From Streptomyces echinatus (GTDB taxonomy: Bacteria > Actinomycetota > Actinomycetes > Streptomycetales > Streptomycetaceae): a stretch of DNA of 64,000 bases. Shown here piece after piece: positions 60,240-64,000 of this stretch (position 1 is its first letter; each line of letters begins with the position of its first letter). Both the position numbers and the translations under genes were made by a program. The DNA lies in contig NZ_JACHJK010000011.1 of NCBI RefSeq assembly GCF_014203595.1, positions 283,055 to 347,054 of the forward strand, written 5' to 3'. The notes under the pieces are model-generated. The model searched no databases and had not been told where the DNA came from. It worked only from the letters and a program-made list of their open reading frames with translations.

Positions 60240-61895
60240 GTGAGCCCCCTCTACGCGCGTCACAAGCGCACCTCTCTGGCCATCGCCACCGCTGTCGCGG
60301 CCGGAGCCCTCCTCGCCACCGGTCTGACCACCAGTGCCAGCGCCCAGACCCCGGCCGGAGCCGCCGCCACACCCCTGGCCGCAGCCCCGACCACGCTGTC
60401 CGCGGCCGCCCGCACCACCCTGATCCAGCAGGCCCAGGCCGGCGCGACCGAGACCGCGCAGCAGATAGGCCTCGGCACCCAGGAGAAGCTGGTCGTCAAG
60501 GACGTCGTCAAGGACGTCGACGGCACCGTGCACACCCGCTACGAGCGCACCTACGCCGGCCTGCCGGTGCTGGGCGGCGACCTGATCGTCCACTCCAGGT
60601 CCGGCAAGACCCAGGGCGTCACCAGAGCGAACAAGTCCGCCATCAAGGTGGCCTCGCTCACGCCGCGGGTCACCGCCGCCAAGGCCGCGCAGCAGGCGGT
60701 GTCCGCCGCCAAGACGCTCGGCTCCGCCAAGACCGCCGCGGACGGCGCCCGCAAGGTGATCTGGGCCGGCTCCGGCAAGCCCGTCCTCGCCTACGAGACC
60801 GTCGTCGGCGGCCTCCAGGACGACGGCACCCCGAACCAGCTGCACGTCATCACCGACGCCACCACCGGCAAGAAGCTCTTCGAGTACCAGGGCATCGAGA
60901 ACGCGACCGGCACCGGCAAGAGCCTGTACTCCGGCACCGTCAGCCTCACCACCACCCTCTCGGGCTCGACGTACCAGCTGAGCGACGCGACGCGGGGCAG
61001 CCACAAGACGTACAACCTGGCTCACAAGACGTCGGGCAAGGGCACGCTGTTCACCGACGCCGACAACGTCTGGGGCACGGGCAGCGCCTCCAGCTCCTCC
61101 ACGGACCAGACGGCCGCCGTGGACGCCGCCTACGGCGCCCAGGAGACCTGGGACTTCTACAAGAGCACGTTCAACCGCAGCGGCATCAAGAACAACGGTG
61201 TCGGCGCCTACTCCCGCGTCCACTACGGCAGCTCGTACGTGAACGCCTTCTGGGACGACAGCTGCTTCTGCATGACCTACGGCGACGGCGAGGGCAACGT
61301 GAGCCCCCTCACCTCGCTGGACGTCGCCGGCCACGAGATGAGCCACGGTGTCACCTCCAACACCGCCGGCCTGGAGTACTCGGGCGAGTCCGGCGGCCTG
61401 AACGAGGCCACCTCGGACATCTTCGGCACGGGTGTCGAGTTCTTCGCGAACAACTCCAACGACGTCGGTGACTACCTCATCGGCGAGGAGATCGACATCA
61501 ACGGCGACGGCACCCCGCTGCGCTACATGGACAAGCCCAGCAAGGACGGCGGCTCGGCGGACTACTGGTCCTCCACCGTCGGCAACAAGGACGTGCACTA
61601 CTCGTCCGGCGTCGCGAACCACTTCTTCTACCTCCTCGCCGAGGGCAGCGGTTCGAAGACGATCAACGGCGTGACCTACAACTCGCCGACGTCCAACGGC
61701 TCCACCGTCACCGGCATCGGCCGCGCCAAGGCGCTGCAGATCTGGTACAAGGCGCTGACCACGTACTTCACGTCGACGACCGACTACAAGGCCGCCCGCA
61801 CGGCGACCCTGAGCGCGGCGTCCGCCCTGTACGGCTCCACCAGCACCGAGTACAAGGCCGTCGCGGCGGCCTGGTCGGCGGTCAACGTCGCCTGA
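60240..61895 (+). CDS. Secreted M4 (thermolysin-like) metalloprotease without P domain
   Basis: 551 residues, closely related to the preceding protease over propeptide and catalytic domain (HEMSHGVTSN, GGLNEATSDIFG, NHFFYLLAEGSG). Signal peptide around IATAVAAGALLATGLTTSASA. It ends right after the M4 domain, so it lacks the P domain of its neighbour, which either gained it or this copy lost it. GTG 60240 with AAGGAG at five bases. An 18-base perfect terminator follows. Confidence 0.95.
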   Translation: MSPLYARHKRTSLAIATAVAAGALLATGLTTSASAQTPAGAAATPLAAAPTTLSAAARTTLIQQAQAGATETAQQIGLGTQEKLVVKDVVKDVDGTVHTRYERTYAGLPVLGGDLIVHSRSGKTQGVTRANKSAIKVASLTPRVTAAKAAQQAVSAAKTLGSAKTAADGARKVIWAGSGKPVLAYETVVGGLQDDGTPNQLHVITDATTGKKLFEYQGIENATGTGKSLYSGTVSLTTTLSGSTYQLSDATRGSHKTYNLAHKTSGKGTLFTDADNVWGTGSASSSSTDQTAAVDAAYGAQETWDFYKSTFNRSGIKNNGVGAYSRVHYGSSYVNAFWDDSCFCMTYGDGEGNVSPLTSLDVAGHEMSHGVTSNTAGLEYSGESGGLNEATSDIFGTGVEFFANNSNDVGDYLIGEEIDINGDGTPLRYMDKPSKDGGSADYWSSTVGNKDVHYSSGVANHFFYLLAEGSGSKTINGVTYNSPTSNGSTVTGIGRAKALQIWYKALTTYFTSTTDYKAARTATLSAASALYGSTSTEYKAVAAAWSAVNVA

Positions 61896-61913
61896 CCCTG
61901 GCCGGGCCGGCTG

Positions 61914-61953
61914 AGGGCGGCACCCGGGAGGAAGACCTCCCGGGTGCCGCCCT
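61914..61953 (+). terminator. Very strong terminator hairpin
   Basis: Perfect 18-base arms (61914-61931 and 61936-61953) with an AAGA tetraloop, 18 bases after the stop of the second M4 gene and 13 bases before the DUF1990 start. The most stable simple hairpin seen in the window. Confidence 0.92.
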
Positions 61954-61966
61954 ACGCTTGTGACCC

Positions 61967-62488
61967 ATGTCCTCGGCGCCCTTCACCTACGAGCCGGTCG
62001 GCGCGACCCGCGACGATCTGACCGTCTGCCCGCCCGGCTTCCACCCGATGCTCGTCCGCACCCGCCTCGGCGAGGGCGGGGAGGTGTTCCAGCGGGCCGC
62101 CGAGGCGGTCCTGACCTGGGAGATGCACCGCGCGCTCGGCGTCGGCATCGACGCCACGGCCGACCGCGCGGCCCCCGGCGTCGACGTCACGGTCACCCTG
62201 GCCGGCGTCGTCAAGGCACCCTGCCGCATCATCTGGACGGCCGAGGAACCCCGCCGGGCCGGCTGGGCCTACGGCACCCTCGAAGGCCATCCCGAGTGCG
62301 GCGAGGAGGCCTTCGTGGTCGACCGCACCGGCGACGGCACCGTCTGGCTCACCGTCGCCGCGTTCAGCAGGGCCGCCAAGTGGTACGCCCGCGCGGGCGG
62401 CCCGGCCACCCGCGGCCTGCAACACGCCTACGCCCGCCGCTGCGGCACGGTCCTCCGCAAACTCTGCGCGGACCTGTCCGAGGCGTGA
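61967..62488 (+). CDS. DUF1990 protein
   Basis: 173 residues typical of DUF1990: N-terminal YEPVGATRD, RLGEGGEVFQRAAEAVLTWEMHRALGVGI, GWAYGTLEGHPECGEEAF and the basic C-terminal AYARRCGTVLRKLC. The fold is SRPBCC-like by family knowledge and the ligand unknown. Start ATG 61967, only 13 bases after the terminator, so the promoter overlaps the hairpin or the mRNA is near leaderless. Confidence 0.9.
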   Translation: MSSAPFTYEPVGATRDDLTVCPPGFHPMLVRTRLGEGGEVFQRAAEAVLTWEMHRALGVGIDATADRAAPGVDVTVTLAGVVKAPCRIIWTAEEPRRAGWAYGTLEGHPECGEEAFVVDRTGDGTVWLTVAAFSRAAKWYARAGGPATRGLQHAYARRCGTVLRKLCADLSEA

Positions 62489-62691
62489 CCCGGTGAACAC
62501 CTCGGGTCCCCCGCGGCCGGTCGTCTCCCGGGCCTGCCCGTCGTAGGTGGCGCCCGGGCCTGCTCCGCCCGGCCCGGAACCGCCGTGCGGTGCCGTCCCG
62601 CCAGTGCGCCACGGTCGACCGCCGGGCCGATTTGCTCAACTCAATTCCGTCCCCGTTGCGATCCCGACCTGGCCGATGTGATGATCCAGCC

Positions 62692-63255
62692 GTGAATGAA
62701 CACGGGGGCGACGCTGCATCGGCGTCGCACATGCGAAGGTCACGACTGTACGACTACACCCACCCGGCCCCTGCGGAGCAACGGGACGCGACCGCGCCGA
62801 AGGAACGTGAGGACACGGGTCTGTCCGAGCCTGCGGCACCGCTCCCCGATGCCCCCGACGGCGCCGAGCGCAGGCGCCGGGAGTTCGCCGTCCTGCTGGG
62901 CGAGTTCCGCCGCACCCCGGTCCTGGTGCCGTTGGACGACGGCCCGGGCCCGGACTCCGAACCCGGGCTGCTGACAGCGGACTTCAATGGGGTGCGTTTC
63001 ATCCTGGCGTTCTCCGACGAGCAGGCGCTGGCCCGTTACGCGATCGCGCGCGGTGAGGGTGCCCGGGAGTGGCGGTACCAGACGGTCCTCGGCGCCCGCC
63101 TGCTGGACGCGGCCGTTCCCGCCGCCGGAGTGCCGTGCGGGGTGGCGCTGGACTGTGCGGACGGTGAGCAGGGGATGGTGTTCCCGCCGGTGCGCGGGGT
63201 CGTGCCGGATGCGGTGGCGGTAAGTGCCGACGGTGGGGCGGGGGACGAGGAGTGA
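62692..63255 (+). CDS. SseB-domain protein at the head of a type VII effector-like operon
   Basis: 187 residues from GTG 62692. The N-terminal 50 residues are polar and disordered; the SseB N-terminal domain follows (REFAVLLGEFRRTPVLVPLDDG, NGVRFILAFSDEQALARYAIARGEG). It lacks the C-terminal SseB domain. No ribosome site is evident and a TGATGATCC element lies just upstream, so translation may be leaderless; ATG 62731 is an alternative. It overlaps the next gene by 4 bases. In actinomycetes SseB-domain proteins often flank secreted-toxin genes, possibly as accessory proteins. Confidence 0.75.
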   Translation: MNEHGGDAASASHMRRSRLYDYTHPAPAEQRDATAPKEREDTGLSEPAAPLPDAPDGAERRRREFAVLLGEFRRTPVLVPLDDGPGPDSEPGLLTADFNGVRFILAFSDEQALARYAIARGEGAREWRYQTVLGARLLDAAVPAAGVPCGVALDCADGEQGMVFPPVRGVVPDAVAVSADGGAGDEE

Positions 63256-63848
63256 CCGACAGCGGCAAGGACCTGAAGACCGAGGGGCTCGGTCTGATCG
63301 CGAAGGGTCTGACCGATGCGCTGGGCGAGTTGAAGGAACTGGGCATGGTCGGCGAGGCGGGCGCCGGGCGGGGTTTCTCCGACATCGCGCTGTCCGGGCT
63401 GGAGTTGGGCCATGAGGGCCTGACCGGCGAGTTCGAGTCGTTCTGTGAACGCTGGGAGTGGGGCGTTCGGTCACTGATCAACGAGGGCAACGGGTTCGCC
63501 GAGAAGACGGGCCTGGCGGCGGGCACGTACTACGAGAACGACAAGTACGTGGAAGGCACGTTCAAGATCGTCACCAACGCGGCCGTCGGCAACCCGTACG
63601 CGTCCGAGGAGGACGTGGAGAAAATGGGCTGGAAGGACATCGCCACGTCCGGGCCGCTCGGCGGGGACGTGGACTACAGCAAGAAGTCCTTCGAGGAAGC
63701 GTGGGCTAACAGCAAGCAGGCCTGGAAGGGCGCCGCGCACGACGTGGAGACCTCGCGCACGATCGGGCCGGTGCCGGGCGTGAGCCTGGGGGAGCTGCGT
63801 GAGGCGGTCGGTGAACCGGCTGACCGGCAGCGGGGCGGTGAGGGCTGA
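63252..63848 (+). CDS. Small acidic helical protein, WXG/ESX-like partner
   Basis: 198 residues, mostly helical, acidic, starting GTG 63252 with an AGGAG site (GTGA overlap with the SseB gene). It contains RWEWGVRSLINEGNGFAEK and YYENDKYVEG, reminiscent of WXG100/ESX-like proteins seen next to type VII-secreted toxins, though the WXG signature is not exact (WEWG). No signal peptide. The next gene overlaps by one base, so all three are coupled. Role inferred from context: secretion partner or chaperone. Confidence 0.65.
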   Translation: MTDSGKDLKTEGLGLIAKGLTDALGELKELGMVGEAGAGRGFSDIALSGLELGHEGLTGEFESFCERWEWGVRSLINEGNGFAEKTGLAAGTYYENDKYVEGTFKIVTNAAVGNPYASEEDVEKMGWKDIATSGPLGGDVDYSKKSFEEAWANSKQAWKGAAHDVETSRTIGPVPGVSLGELREAVGEPADRQRGGEG

Positions 63849-64000
63849 TGGGCCTCGGTGACGTGACCAACTCGCTGCTCAGCGGCGGCGAGAAGCTCCT
63901 CGACAGCGGCGAGAAACTCCTCGGCGAGGGCATCGACTACACCACCGACAAGATCGGTGACGGCCTGGACCACGTCGGGGCGCACAAGTGGGCCGACGTG
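63848..64000 (+). CDS. N-terminus of a probable type VII-secreted (polymorphic toxin) protein, cut by the window edge
   Basis: Only 51 codons are inside the window: MGLGDVTNSLLSGGEKLLDS, then GEKLLGEGIDYTTDKIGDGL and HVGAHKWADV. This amphipathic, Gly/Asp-rich opening closely resembles the N-terminal domain of actinomycete putative T7SS-secreted toxins, which often run 400-2000 residues and end in a variable toxin domain. ATG 63848 overlaps the upstream stop by one base (TGATG). The toxin and immunity genes should lie to the right. Confidence 0.6.
   Translation, partial: MGLGDVTNSLLSGGEKLLDSGEKLLGEGIDYTTDKIGDGLDHVGAHKWADV

Overview
The window is chromosomal DNA of a Streptomyces-type actinomycete. 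GC content is very high, third codon positions are strongly G/C, GTG and TTG starts are common, and genes often overlap by 1-4 bases. I recognise marker genes (ligA, mnmA, gcvT-gcvH-glyA-sdaA, an opp/dpp-type importer, glgX, tandem M4 proteases). From memory, their order matches the conserved core of S. coelicolor around SCO5495 down to about SCO5445. I could not run a search, so locus equivalences are recollection. I saw no rRNA, tRNA, IS element, prophage or CRISPR array.

Layout. 1-9.6 kb: housekeeping genes, with the N-terminus of an RmdB-like c-di-GMP protein at the edge, then ligA, a MetE-like protein, an SDR, a LOG-family protein, DUF427, a hydrolase, mnmA, an amidase and a cysteine desulfurase. 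9.7-15.6 kb: small membrane proteins, a FabR/DesT-like TetR regulator with repeated operators, a WYL regulator divergent from a mycothiol-type metal-fold enzyme, a thioesterase-like protein, a membrane esterase and a TRIC-type channel. 15.6-23.6 kb: an M1-like peptidase beside a five-gene oligopeptide importer operon. 24-31.4 kb: a glycine/serine block with two SseB-family proteins, a P-loop protein, a tandem glycine riboswitch, then gcvT, gcvH, glyA and sdaA, a route from glycine through serine to pyruvate.

31.4-41.7 kb: accessory genes. These include a small membrane protein paired with a WD40 protein, a secreted PI-PLC-like enzyme, a GH25 lysozyme, a decayed patch (a leuA fragment and a possible histidine-kinase tail), an orphan ABC ATPase, an EF-hand protein, a beta-propeller lipoprotein coupled to a deacetylase-like lipoprotein, and an RsbW-type ATPase. 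41.7-50.1 kb: two tandem L,D-transpeptidase lipoproteins, glgX, and an ECF sigma factor cluster leading into two membrane glycosyltransferases. 50.1-57.6 kb: two divergent heterodimeric ABC exporters, both with asymmetric ATP sites. 57.6-61.95 kb: two paralogous secreted M4 metalloproteases with matching upstream motifs and strong terminators. 62.7-64 kb: the start of a translationally coupled operon (SseB-domain protein, small acidic protein, start of a probable type VII-secreted toxin) cut by the window edge.

The items most worth following up are the exporter pair at 54.0-57.6 kb that retains only one complete ATP site, the toxin-like operon at the right edge, the glycine riboswitch with a visible mutually exclusive hairpin, the FabR/DesT-like regulator with three operator boxes, the leuA relic, and the uncharacterised membrane/WD40 gene pair.
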